The notes beneath the pieces were generated by a model that ran no database searches, was not told the DNA's origin, and worked only from the letters and a program-made list of their open reading frames with translations. DNA of 24,262 bases from a virus: IMG/VR virus record IMGVR_UViG_3300049478_000089, positions 1 to 24,262 of that record; one strand, written 5' to 3'. The translations under genes were made by a program, and so were the position numbers. Shown here piece after piece: positions 1 through 6,554 of the stretch. How positions within the stretch are numbered: position 1 is the stretch's first letter; the number at the start of each line of letters is the position of its first letter.

Positions 1-122
1 CTCCTGAGGAAGGCATCATCTTTTGGGCAGAAAAGATAGACGCACCGCCTGTCGTGTTGGCAGGCCGGCGTTACGTCCTGCCACCCGACGTGCGGCCTCC
101 TCCACCTTCTGAGAGGGACTGA
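1..122 (+). CDS. C-terminal end of an unidentified protein (5' truncated by the window edge)
   Basis: An open frame enters from the left edge (codons in phase with base 3) and stops at TGA 120-122. The visible 39 residues contain IIFWAEKIDAPPVVLAGRRY followed by a Pro-rich end (PPDVRPPPPSERD). The frame is probably real because the stop lies two bases before the next start codon and that gene's Shine-Dalgarno-like GAGAGGG lies in its last codons, which is the spacing used throughout this window. The visible part has no recognisable domain, so I assign no function. Confidence 0.5.
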   Translation, partial: PEEGIIFWAEKIDAPPVVLAGRRYVLPPDVRPPPPSERD

Positions 123-124
123 TC

Positions 125-205
125 ATGGGCAGAACGATCTACAGGTACGATGCGGAAGACATCGACTTCAAGGATCCAGTCCATCGGGGCTTCAAGGATG
201 ACTGA
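125..205 (+). CDS. 26-residue hypothetical peptide
   Basis: ATG 125 follows GAGAGGG at a good distance, and the frame stops at TGA 203-205, overlapping the start of the next gene by eight bases. The peptide (MGRTIYRYDAEDIDFKDPVH...) is acidic and hydrophilic, with no membrane segment or cysteines. Coupling to both neighbours is the main reason to accept it. It may encode a micro-protein or serve mainly as a translational lead-in for the DUF2786 gene. Confidence 0.45.
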   Translation: MGRTIYRYDAEDIDFKDPVHRGFKDD

Positions 206-977
206 GATCAACACCAACCAGCGGCTGGTCGACAAGGTCCGCAAGCTGCTCGCTCTTGGGACTTCACCCAACGAGAACGAAGCAGCCGCAGCTGTCGCCA
301 AAGCGCAGGAGTTGATGTTCGCCTATAATCTCTCAGTTGAGGACCTTGTTGAGCGCAAAGCCAGCGAGATTGGCGAACGAGCGACCGACATCAACCTCCT
401 AGCGACTTGGCAGGTTCGCCTTGCTAGTGCGGTTGCTGCGTCGAGCCTGTGCCGTATCTTTGTGGTTGACCAAGTCCGCGTCATCGGTGGTCACTACACT
501 GCGAAGCGCGACCGCAAGACAGTCTTCGTAGGCCGCGACTACGACACCGAGCTGGCCGAGATCATCCTCTTGTGGCTGATCGGCGAACTCAACCGGCTAT
601 CCAACCAGTACGCAGCTGGCCTTGCTATGTACGGCGACCGTCACAACGGCCTTGCTTACATCACTCCGGCACAACGCAAGGTAGCACGCCGTTCGTGGCT
701 CGAGGGCGCAGCAACAACAGTCAGTCGCCGACTGGTGGCCGAGTTTGATGTGCGGCAGGCAGCCAACGCAGCCAGCTTCGCGCTCGTCGTCCACCGGTCA
801 GCGGACCTCGACGACTACATGGCCAAGAAGGCTTTCGGCAAGGCCAAGGCAACGAAGTCTGTACGTCGACAAGATTGGTCAGCCTTCATTCAAGGACAGG
901 AAGATGGGCACAGCGTCGCTCTCCGTCCAGGAGAGCACGCAAGTAGGAGGGCAGTCACCAGTGGATCCAACTCCTGA
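198..977 (+). CDS. DUF2786 domain protein
   Basis: A 259-residue protein. Residues about 8-48 carry the DUF2786 signature: a VRKLLALG-type helix, then N-E-x-E-A and an Ala-rich helix ending in A-x-x-L-M-x-x-Y-x-L-S. The following part (about 65-160, including FVGRDYDTELAEIILLWL) looks like the helical domain that often follows DUF2786 in phage and actinobacterial proteins. The biochemical role of the family is unknown. I chose ATG 198 (TCAAGG just upstream, overlap with the preceding small gene) over the in-frame ATG at 150 because the signature starts directly after it. The tail is basic and low in complexity. The family call is firm, the function open. Confidence 0.75.
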   Translation: MTEINTNQRLVDKVRKLLALGTSPNENEAAAAVAKAQELMFAYNLSVEDLVERKASEIGERATDINLLATWQVRLASAVAASSLCRIFVVDQVRVIGGHYTAKRDRKTVFVGRDYDTELAEIILLWLIGELNRLSNQYAAGLAMYGDRHNGLAYITPAQRKVARRSWLEGAATTVSRRLVAEFDVRQAANAASFALVVHRSADLDDYMAKKAFGKAKATKSVRRQDWSAFIQGQEDGHSVALRPGEHASRRAVTSGSNS

Positions 978-1188
978 GCAGGCTACAGCCATCGAACTGT
1001 TCTTGACCGGCGAGTCGCTCGCCATCGAGGCAGGCGCTGGCACCGGCAAGACCTCGACTCTTGTCATGTTGGCCAAGTCAGCGGGCAACAACCGCCAAGG
1101 GCAGTATGTTGCCTTCAATAGGGCACTCGTCGAAGAGGGCAGAGGTTACTCTCAAGCGCCTTGGAGCCTGATTAGCAATGCCTCCTAA
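961..1188 (+). CDS. N-terminal stub of an SF1 (UvrD/PcrA-like) DNA helicase
   Basis: About 75 residues. DPTPEQATAIELFL matches the Q-motif region of superfamily 1 helicases and IEAGAGTGKTSTLV is a complete Walker A (motif Ia region follows with YVAFNRALVEE). The frame then ends in unrelated SQAPWSLISNAS and a stop, whereas real enzymes continue for hundreds of residues with motifs Ia-VI. None of the later motifs appears in any frame immediately downstream, so one frameshift does not explain it. A deletion remnant is most likely; a mini P-loop protein is possible. GTG 961 sits 9 bases after AGGAGGG (945-951). An in-frame ATG at 904 would add 19 residues but overlap the DUF2786 gene by 74 bases. 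Confidence 0.6.
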   Translation: MDPTPEQATAIELFLTGESLAIEAGAGTGKTSTLVMLAKSAGNNRQGQYVAFNRALVEEGRGYSQAPWSLISNAS

Positions 1189-1402
1189 AAAGCTTCTTTG
1201 GCCTAAGACAAGGCTCGAGTTCGACATTCTCGTGGCTGAGTCCAAGGCTCAGTTTTTGCCTGTTATGCAGAAGCTGCAACTCTACCAGTTGGTTGGCATT
1301 CAAGAAGCTTTGGGTCAATGCCTCGACGAGATCACGCCTCTTGCTGCTGCAGAGGACATCAAGAGAGGCTTCAGACCGCCAGGCACCAAGATTGGGAGGT
1401 GA
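1178..1402 (+). CDS. Hypothetical protein, 74 residues
   Basis: ATG 1178 overlaps the end of the helicase stub by 11 bases, and the stop TGA 1400-1402 is two bases before the next ATG. The protein begins MPPKKLLWPKTRLEF and is predicted helical (ESKAQFLPVMQKLQLYQLVGIQEALGQCLDEI), with a basic C-terminus. No domain recognised. Tight spacing on both sides supports expression; the start has only a weak GGAG-like ribosome binding site. Confidence 0.55.
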   Translation: MPPKKLLWPKTRLEFDILVAESKAQFLPVMQKLQLYQLVGIQEALGQCLDEITPLAAAEDIKRGFRPPGTKIGR

Positions 1403-1404
1403 AG

Positions 1405-1608
1405 ATGCCTAGACTTTGGAAGAACCACTGCAACTGCGGCTGTGGCTGTGTTCGGCGCACGATCCACAATGTGTGTCGCTCCTGTGCTCCGATCGTTCGC
1501 CATCGGCCTACCGACTACGAGCTGACTGCCTGCACTGCATGCGGGCGGCCAGCTAAGGGCTGGGAGTTGGAGCCGGGGAGTGGGAGGTGTGACTCGTGTC
1601 GCACCTGA
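1405..1608 (+). CDS. Small Cys-rich zinc-ribbon-like protein
   Basis: A 67-residue protein with ten cysteines arranged as a dense C-x-C-x-C-x-C run near residues 9-15 and three later pairs (CRSC, CTAC, CDSC). The last two pairs, C-x2-C-G and C-x2-C about 20 residues apart, look like one zinc ribbon; the first cluster could bind a second metal. ATG 1405 follows GGGAGGTGAAG directly, and the end overlaps the next gene by 13 bases. The partner (DNA, RNA or protein) cannot be told from sequence. Confidence 0.6.
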   Translation: MPRLWKNHCNCGCGCVRRTIHNVCRSCAPIVRHRPTDYELTACTACGRPAKGWELEPGSGRCDSCRT

Positions 1609-2036
1609 TCAAGCGTGCCAACGCAAGGCACAACCCAACAGGTTGGCGGTGGGAGTTGGTGCAGTGGCTCATTGGAGACTCCTTTGAGGCTGTGCCACTC
1701 TTGCCGCATCGAGTGGTGACTCAGGACGAAGTGCTCATAGTAAGACTCGGCCTCCCAGGAGGCTACAGCACAGCGGAGGTGAAAGTGCCTGTGCCAGCCA
1801 AAGAGCTGATCCCGATGGAGCATCCATCGACTGATCCATTCCCCAACACATTCATGGCTATCGATCTTGCCGATGGCCACAGAGTCGTAGGTACCTTCGT
1901 TCGCTGGATGACCACGCCCGACGACGAGGATGCCATCGTGCTGGCCGAGGCAGGAACCCTCAGAGAAGTCACGCACCTGTACTGCGATGTTGTCGCAAGC
2001 TACTGGGCCCCACTTGGCTACAGAGTAGGAGGTTGA
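1596..2036 (+). CDS. Hypothetical protein, 146 residues
   Basis: Starts at GTG 1596, eight or so bases after GGGAGG, inside the end of the Cys-rich gene. The protein has an N-terminal basic segment (HLIKRANARHNPTGWRWELVQWL) and then an alternating hydrophobic pattern typical of beta structure (EVLIVRLGLPGG, AEVKVPVPAKEL, HRVVGTFVRW). No catalytic motif or membrane segment is visible. The stop is two bases before the GTG of the next gene, so the two are probably co-translated. Confidence 0.6.
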   Translation: MSHLIKRANARHNPTGWRWELVQWLIGDSFEAVPLLPHRVVTQDEVLIVRLGLPGGYSTAEVKVPVPAKELIPMEHPSTDPFPNTFMAIDLADGHRVVGTFVRWMTTPDDEDAIVLAEAGTLREVTHLYCDVVASYWAPLGYRVGG

Positions 2037-2037
2037 T

Positions 2038-2250
2038 GTGCGGTTTGAGTTCATAGTCTCGGTTGAGGTCGAGCGGATCGAGGGCAAGTTTGCCTCCCGC
2101 GATGAACTCGCCGAGCAAATCCAAGAAGCACTGGATAATGCAGACCCCGGCGAGCTGGAAGGCGAAGCAGGGGGCAGTTACCAAACTGTGACCTGGGGAG
2201 TGCAAGAGGAAGCGCAACAGAAAGCCAAGAAACTGGTGCCGCATGGGTGA
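2038..2250 (+). CDS. Hypothetical acidic protein, 70 residues
   Basis: GTG 2038 lies five bases after a perfect AGGAGG (2027-2032). The product, VRFEFIVSVEVERIEG followed by a helix (ASRDELAEQIQEALDN) and a second strand-like piece (YQTVTWGVQ), reads as a small alpha/beta fold of one strand, one helix and one strand. Similar small proteins are common in phage early regions without assigned function. Its last codons overlap the next gene by eight bases. Confidence 0.6.
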   Translation: MRFEFIVSVEVERIEGKFASRDELAEQIQEALDNADPGELEGEAGGSYQTVTWGVQEEAQQKAKKLVPHG

Positions 2251-2362
2251 TGCTTGCGTTGTCTGCAGAGGTAAGGGCACAATCCGTGTGCGTGGTCGTC
2301 CAGGCTGGGAGCGAGTGCCCTGCCCACGCTGCAAGGGAACCGGCCGTGGCGGATGGGGCTAG
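2243..2362 (+). CDS. 39-residue DnaJ-type zinc-finger peptide
   Basis: ATG 2243 to TAG 2360-2362, overlapping the previous stop. The peptide holds two C-x2-C-x-G-x-G motifs (CVVCRGKG at residues 5-12 and CPRCKGTG at 27-34), the exact repeat of the Hsp40/DnaJ Cys-rich domain, where two such repeats make one zinc site. Nothing else of DnaJ is present. Such mini zinc fingers may act as adaptors, but no partner is evident. It is followed by 225 bases without a gene that contain a long hairpin. Confidence 0.6.
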   Translation: MGDACVVCRGKGTIRVRGRPGWERVPCPRCKGTGRGGWG

Positions 2363-2587
2363 AAAGACCTTGACCACTTAGCCTCTTGCCTATCTCATAT
2401 AGGTGCGAGTACCCTTCGGTGCTGTCGCGCCGTCCGCGGTCTTGTCTGCGCCCCTGCCTCGGGCCACACTCTCCTCTTCTCTTCGGTCTTGGCCTCATCA
2501 GGCCGTAGCATGCGAGGGAGTCTGACCCGAGATAGGGGCGCAGACAGTGATTGGGGGCAATCGAGCAGAGCCTCTGAAAGGAGCGCC
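2363..2587 (+). other. Gene-free interval with a long RNA-like hairpin
   Basis: No convincing coding frame crosses these 225 bases. They hold a weak promoter-like TTGACC (2370-2375), a small hairpin at 2409-2424 (AGTACC-CTTC-GGTGCT), the 31-bp rod described separately (2443-2546), a five-base stem GATTG-GGGG-CAATC at 2549-2562, and the ribosome binding site of the next gene (AAAGGAG). Confidence 0.6.
2443..2546 (+). ncRNA. Candidate structured RNA: 31-bp imperfect hairpin with a nested stem
   Basis: Bases 2443-2473 pair with 2516-2546 without bulges: 31 positions, of which three are mismatches (2457/2532, 2464/2525, 2467/2522) and two are G-T wobbles. The outer core TGTCTGCGCCCC pairs perfectly with GGGGCGCAGACA. 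The 42-base loop holds a second stem, GGCCT-CATC-AGGCC (2491-2504). No U-run follows, so it does not look like an intrinsic terminator. It could be a phage non-coding RNA, an RNase III processing site in the leader of the 2588 gene, or a DNA-level inverted repeat such as a protein site. The structure is read directly; the role is inference. Confidence 0.5.
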
Positions 2588-2725
2588 ATGAGCATCAGCC
2601 TGATTGCAGGCATCGTAGCCTTGATTCTTGGCATCGTGTCTGTCGTAGAGTCCAAGGGGCGTAGCTGGGCAGGTTGGGGCGTGATCGTCCTTGCTGCACT
2701 CGTCCTCTATGGTGCCCTGAAGTAA
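2588..2725 (+). CDS. Small membrane protein, 45 residues
   Basis: ATG 2588 follows AAAGGAGCGCC. The product has two hydrophobic stretches: residues about 2-19 (SISLIAGIVALILGIVSV) and about 28-43 (WGVIVLAALVLYGAL), separated by a short basic loop (ESKGRSWAG), so it is probably a two-pass membrane hairpin. In-frame codons upstream to 2489 are open but lie inside the RNA-like hairpin and lack a ribosome binding site. Function unknown. Confidence 0.6.
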   Translation: MSISLIAGIVALILGIVSVVESKGRSWAGWGVIVLAALVLYGALK

Positions 2726-2761
2726 GGAGGCCTAGCCTCTTGGAGGGAGCAAGCACCCGAC

Positions 2762-3178
2762 ATGGCAGATCCTGTCATTGCTCCGACATCTGCGCCACCG
2801 CGTGCAGCTTGGGATCAGCAGCCAGGAGAGAATGACCTATGGTTCGCACGCTTCTTGCGATTTGTTGCATTGGGGCCTGGTAGGTCAGTCAGCCTCGTAG
2901 CAACAGGCCGACGCAACGCGTATCCCGTTCCTGCGCACTGGCCCATCCAGGCCAAGCAGCGACTCTGGCGCGAGCGCGCGCGAGCCTTTGATGAGGCAGC
3001 TCGCGCGGACTCCGGCCTGGTCTTGTGCCTCAATGCACTACTGCTTACCCTCGCTACCGACTCGACTCTGGCCAATGGTGAGGCTGTGGCCTTAGAGAAG
3101 GCAGCAAAAGAGGGCTACCAAGTCCCACCCACTGAGGACGAAGAGTACAACGGCTCTCGTCACTCAATCTCGCCCTGA
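2762..3178 (+). CDS. Hypothetical protein with a terminase-small-subunit-like N-terminal motif
   Basis: A 138-residue protein starting at ATG 2762 after GGAGGGAG. Residues about 17-50 read WDQQPGENDLWFARFLRFVALG-PGRS, a pattern I know from many phage proteins of the small terminase or HTH type (W-x-x-Q-x-G-E, aromatic-x-x-F, L-G-P-x-R-S). The pattern continues with W-x-x-R-A-x-A-F-D, but the C-terminal half (Ala/Leu-rich helix, acidic end) has no recognisable feature. No large terminase is nearby, so a DNA-binding role is inference only. Confidence 0.55.
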   Translation: MADPVIAPTSAPPRAAWDQQPGENDLWFARFLRFVALGPGRSVSLVATGRRNAYPVPAHWPIQAKQRLWRERARAFDEAARADSGLVLCLNALLLTLATDSTLANGEAVALEKAAKEGYQVPPTEDEEYNGSRHSISP

Positions 3179-3181
3179 GCC

Positions 3182-3622
3182 ATGGGAAGGCCGCTGAGCG
3201 GCCTCCCAAAGCGTTGCGCGAAGTGCAAAGTCGTTCTTCCTGACAAGTATCAGACTTGGCAGACAGCAGTCCCTTACTGTAAAGCTTGCGGCACTGTTTA
3301 TGCCAGAGAGCTACGGCGCAGAGATCCTGAGAAGGCTCGAACGCGCGAACGGAAGTACGAACTTCGTCGCCGCTACGGCATTGAGGCCGCTGACTATGAC
3401 CGGCTACTCAAGAAACAGAGAGGCCGATGTGCAATCTGCAGGTCGCCAGAGCCTGGCTCTGCAGGTTCTAAGCCGTGGAAGTACTTTGCAGTTGATCACT
3501 GCCACCTGACAAGCAAAGTTAGAGGTCTCCTGTGCGCCAACTGCAACAGAGTTCTTGGTATAGCAAAGGATAGTTCTCGGCTACTTCGCAAAGCTGCAGA
3601 ATATCTGGAGAAGGTTGTATGA
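3182..3622 (+). CDS. Recombination endonuclease VII (HNH-type Holliday junction nuclease)
   Basis: A 146-residue protein. Residues about 65-140 match the endonuclease VII family: YGIEAADYDRLLKKQRGRC, then the zinc pairs C83-x2-C86 and C118-x2-C121 around the catalytic F-x-V-D105-H106-C-H108 and the L-C-x-N-C-N core. The family cleaves branched DNA (T4 gp49 resolves Holliday junctions before packaging). An N-terminal pair of CxxC motifs (C12/C15 and C33/C36) forms an additional zinc ribbon, probably for DNA binding. Its last codons overlap the primase-helicase start in an ATGA junction, so the two are translated together. Confidence 0.85.
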   Translation: MGRPLSGLPKRCAKCKVVLPDKYQTWQTAVPYCKACGTVYARELRRRDPEKARTRERKYELRRRYGIEAADYDRLLKKQRGRCAICRSPEPGSAGSKPWKYFAVDHCHLTSKVRGLLCANCNRVLGIAKDSSRLLRKAAEYLEKVV

Positions 3623-6003
3623 CCCTAACAGATACAACGCTAGCTGATCTAAGGCGAAGTGGTCTCACAGGAGAAACCATCGAGTCTGCCGGGATCAAAG
3701 ACGACTCTGATGATCAAGTAGCCGTGCTCCTACGCGACAGATACCGCGTGCTAGGCTACTTGCTGCCTTACCACGGGCTTGACCGGAGACCACTGAAGTT
3801 CTACCGTGTCAAGGTCCTAGCCAGCCTCAATGGATCCAAGCCGCCTAAGTACCTGCAGCCCAAGGCAGCTGGCAATCACCTCTACGTGCCCCCCGGCCTC
3901 CACGACCTAGCACCGGGTTGGGCAGCTGATCCGTCCATCACCCTCTTCGTTACCGAGGGTGAGAAGAAAGCACTTGCTGCTGTACAAGCAGGCTTGCCGA
4001 CCATCGCTGTCGGCGGCGTCTTCTCTTGGCGGACTCACATCCACTCGCTTGAGAGAGGAGTCGTACGTGTTGAGGACAAGCCGTCGGCTCGCGTCGTTCA
4101 TCTCGACGACCGCGGTGAGAAGGCATACAGGACAGAGGTGGCTTCAGAGCTCGATGACATCGAATGGCGAGGAAGGGAAGTCGTCCTCATCTTCGACTCT
4201 GACGCCACTCGAAACCCTGAAGTGCAGCGGGCAGCGTTTGAGCTGGCAAACTGGCTGGCTGACCGAGGGGCGCAAACCCTCCAGATCTCTCTGGCTGACC
4301 GCATATCGAGTGACGTTCTTCTGGCAGCCGGAAGAGGACCCGAAGAGAAAGTCGGACTCGATGATGCACTTACACTTGATCCAGCACTCGGTGACTGTCT
4401 GCACGATCCCAAGTGGAGAAGTGGTGAAGGCTTTCGTCCACTTCCATCGGACCCTTTGTCATGGGTCACTGACCAGCTAAACACAGGTCGTACGACACGA
4501 GCGACTCAGGAGAGGGTAGCTGGCTTTGCAATTGCTTGGCTGGATGCCAACGGCACTCGCTTCATGGGCGCTGATGGCACCTACTACTACTTCGACAATG
4601 AGACGCGTGTCTTGCACGACTTCCATCCTGGCACCAATCTCTCGACTTTGCGAGAGACTAGCTTTGGCCATCTGCTTGTAGAACAGCTGGGCCTCGATCC
4701 TGTCGACTCGGCGACGATGGGCAGAATGGTCGGCCGCTATCCTCTCGGCGCTCCGATCATCAATCCACATCGCGTGTTGGCGCAGACTCCAGAGCGGCCC
4801 GACACGATCTACTATCAGCTCTCCGACGCCGATGTAATCCGCATCGGCGCAGATGGCCTCGAGCTGATTAGCAATGGCGATGATGATGTCTTGTTTCACA
4901 AGGGATCAGTAGAGCCGCTCAATCTCGATGTGTTGGCAGATGCATGCGACGTATGGCAGCGCCCACGCGAGCCGCTTTGGCACGAAGCCCTGTCGACACT
5001 CAACATCGAACCGATGGGCGCACTCCTTGACGAGGAAACGCTAAAGCTGCTCACCTGTCTGTTTTACATGAGCCCGTGGCTGAACCGTTGGCGCGGACTC
5101 ATGTTGCCGCTCGAGATTGCAGTGGCCGAGCCAAACAGTGGGAAGTCATTCACATACAACTTGCGCAAGGGCATCCTGACTGGCCAAGCAAGTCTAGCCG
5201 GTCTGCCCGATGACTTCCGTTCGTGGGTGGCCTCGATCGGAGCAGCGCCATCTATGTGGATCTGCGACAATCTCTCCAATGTCCGGTCTGACTACTGGCA
5301 TCGGCTGAACGACGAGCTGGCTCGACTGATCACTGACCCTGCCCCCTCCATTGAGCTTCGCCAGCTTTACACTACAGCCACTACTTTCCGCGTGCCGGTG
5401 AATGCGACCTTTGCTATCACGACCATCCGCAATCCGTTCACCGCACCTGATGTGCTTCAGCGAAGTCTGATCTACAACCTGTCAGCCATCCCAGTAGGTG
5501 AACGCGATCCCGACTGGTATACTGATCGGCTGGCGCACCGGATCGAATGGGTAGCTGAGCACTTGAATGTTCTTCACCTCTTCTTGAAGCGTGCACAGAG
5601 AGTCTGGCGGCCTAACTTCAAGTCAGGCTTTCGCCTCGCCCACTTCGAGCAAGCATTGATGATCATGGGGAACGTCCTCGGCTGGGACATGACGAACATC
5701 GTCAACAGCCTTGCTGGTGTCGTTGCAGCAACTGTTGCTCAGTATGACCCAGTGATCGAGGCCATTGCAACCTTCGTGGACGAGTGGGATCGGCCGCGCC
5801 GCAGGATCAGATTGCGCGAGCTGAATGATTGGGTAGAGATGGATCCAGGTGAGCGCTTTAGTGCGCTGCGCCAGTTTGCCAACGAGATCACGCTAGGCAA
5901 GTACATCCAGGCCCACAAGTACGACATCGAGCAGTCAGTCGGCGTTGCAATCAGTAAGGAGTCTAACTCTACAATCATAGTCTTGCCGGGAGGTGCAAAG
6001 TGA
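3619..6003 (+). CDS. Toprim primase-helicase (replicative)
   Basis: 794 residues. Residues about 105-225 form a Toprim domain of the DUF3854 kind: FVTEGEKKALAAVQAG supplies the catalytic Glu (E113) and IFDSDAT the DxD pair (D193, D195). Residues about 490-650 form a P-loop ATPase: AEPNSGKS (503-510) is the Walker A and WICDNLS the Walker B (D550). The order Toprim, linker, ATPase is that of phage primase-helicases that prime and unwind at the fork. The first Walker A glycine is alanine (A503). I see no N-terminal zinc-binding domain of the usual primase type. ATG 3619 overlaps the endonuclease VII stop, and the end overlaps the next gene by GTGA. Confidence 0.8.
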   Translation: MTLTDTTLADLRRSGLTGETIESAGIKDDSDDQVAVLLRDRYRVLGYLLPYHGLDRRPLKFYRVKVLASLNGSKPPKYLQPKAAGNHLYVPPGLHDLAPGWAADPSITLFVTEGEKKALAAVQAGLPTIAVGGVFSWRTHIHSLERGVVRVEDKPSARVVHLDDRGEKAYRTEVASELDDIEWRGREVVLIFDSDATRNPEVQRAAFELANWLADRGAQTLQISLADRISSDVLLAAGRGPEEKVGLDDALTLDPALGDCLHDPKWRSGEGFRPLPSDPLSWVTDQLNTGRTTRATQERVAGFAIAWLDANGTRFMGADGTYYYFDNETRVLHDFHPGTNLSTLRETSFGHLLVEQLGLDPVDSATMGRMVGRYPLGAPIINPHRVLAQTPERPDTIYYQLSDADVIRIGADGLELISNGDDDVLFHKGSVEPLNLDVLADACDVWQRPREPLWHEALSTLNIEPMGALLDEETLKLLTCLFYMSPWLNRWRGLMLPLEIAVAEPNSGKSFTYNLRKGILTGQASLAGLPDDFRSWVASIGAAPSMWICDNLSNVRSDYWHRLNDELARLITDPAPSIELRQLYTTATTFRVPVNATFAITTIRNPFTAPDVLQRSLIYNLSAIPVGERDPDWYTDRLAHRIEWVAEHLNVLHLFLKRAQRVWRPNFKSGFRLAHFEQALMIMGNVLGWDMTNIVNSLAGVVAATVAQYDPVIEAIATFVDEWDRPRRRIRLRELNDWVEMDPGERFSALRQFANEITLGKYIQAHKYDIEQSVGVAISKESNSTIIVLPGGAK

Positions 6004-6320
6004 CACATATTCTCCTCGTGATTGCTCTTGCTGCAACCCTCCTAGGCTTCTCGCCGCCTAGGACTGGATCTATCGTGGTGTCGCCCAATCCTGCGCATGT
6101 AGGGCAGACTGTTACTATCACTGTGTCGGGTATCATGCCGGGTAAGGGCATTCGAGTCGATACCGGAGATGGCCAGCTTGCGTTCAGAGATGGCAACAAA
6201 GATGGTGTGGCAACCTTTGACATCTGGTACTACAGGACACCTGGCACATACAACCTAACTGTCGTGTATGAGTCTAACAAGAAGTTCATTGCATCGTGCA
6301 CCGAGGTCGTCCTTCCGTGA
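6000..6320 (+). CDS. Exported beta-sandwich (Ig/PKD-like) protein
   Basis: 106 residues from GTG 6000, coupled by GTGA to the primase-helicase stop and preceded by GGGAGG. Residues 2-17 are a hydrophobic signal sequence (THILLVIALAATLLGF). The mature part, IVVSPNPAHVGQTVTITVSG and a repeat-like TPGTYNLTVVYES, has the strand spacing of bacterial Ig or PKD-like domains, with an aspartate-rich turn (DTGDGQ, DGNKDG). No lipobox is visible. An exported beta-sandwich next to replication genes could act at the cell envelope, but this is inference. Confidence 0.6.
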   Translation: MTHILLVIALAATLLGFSPPRTGSIVVSPNPAHVGQTVTITVSGIMPGKGIRVDTGDGQLAFRDGNKDGVATFDIWYYRTPGTYNLTVVYESNKKFIASCTEVVLP

Positions 6321-6436
6321 AGAGTCGTAGTGCACTTAGTAGTGCGCCTGTGCCGATGGATGTCTTCTTCTTCTGGTGTCAGTGTCTTGCCACCGGGTTC
6401 ATCGGCGGCGTCGTTCTCTTTGCGTTGGCCCGCTAG
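6317..6436 (+). CDS. Single-pass membrane peptide, 39 residues
   Basis: GTG 6317 overlaps the TGA of the exported-protein gene. The peptide has a polar N-terminus (VKSRSALSSAPVPM) and one hydrophobic helix from about residue 15 to 37 (DVFFFWCQCLATGFIGGVVL). Coupling to a secreted protein suggests the pair may act together in the membrane. The ribosome binding site is weak (GAGG), so confidence is moderate. Confidence 0.5.
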   Translation: MKSRSALSSAPVPMDVFFFWCQCLATGFIGGVVLFALAR

Positions 6437-6468
6437 AAGAGGCCCGAGAGAGACCAACAACTAGCCTG

Positions 6469-6497
6469 TTTCCTTAGCATCTGAAGCGGAGTAAGAT
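6469..6497 (+). promoter_or_regulatory. Sigma-70-like promoter ahead of the Lys/Ala-rich HTH gene
   Basis: TTTCCT (6469-6474), a 17-base spacer and TAAGAT (6492-6497) lie about 58 bases upstream of ATG 6555. The -35 region and first half of the spacer closely resemble those at 14369-14397, which also precedes a Lys/Ala-tailed HTH gene. That similarity is the main support. Confidence 0.5.
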
Positions 6498-6510
6498 AGC
6501 AAAGCTGGGC

Positions 6511-6529
6511 CGAGGATCCTTCGGCCGCA
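6511..6529 (+). promoter_or_regulatory. Leader hairpin before the HTH gene
   Basis: GGCCGA at 6511-6516 pairs with TCGGCC at 6524-6529, and the stem can extend inward to a 3-base loop. It lies between the promoter and the ribosome binding site (AGGAGGG, about 6540), so it would be in the 5' leader. It may stabilise the message or bind a regulator. Confidence 0.35.
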
Positions 6530-6554
6530 TTCCGCCAACAGGAGGGCATTATCT

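Noticed and set aside
961-1402. A frameshift joining the helicase stub to the 1178 gene
   Set aside because: The residues from 1178 to 1402 show none of the SF1 motifs, and all three frames after 1140 stop quickly, so no single indel restores a helicase.
1515-2087. 190-residue minus-strand open frame
   Set aside because: It overlaps three + strand genes that have proper starts, and no other minus-strand gene is nearby.
2370-2403. Promoter TTGACC with CATATAGG
   Set aside because: The spacing between the two boxes is 19 to 22 bases for any -10 choice, too long for a firm call, so I did not list it as a separate feature.
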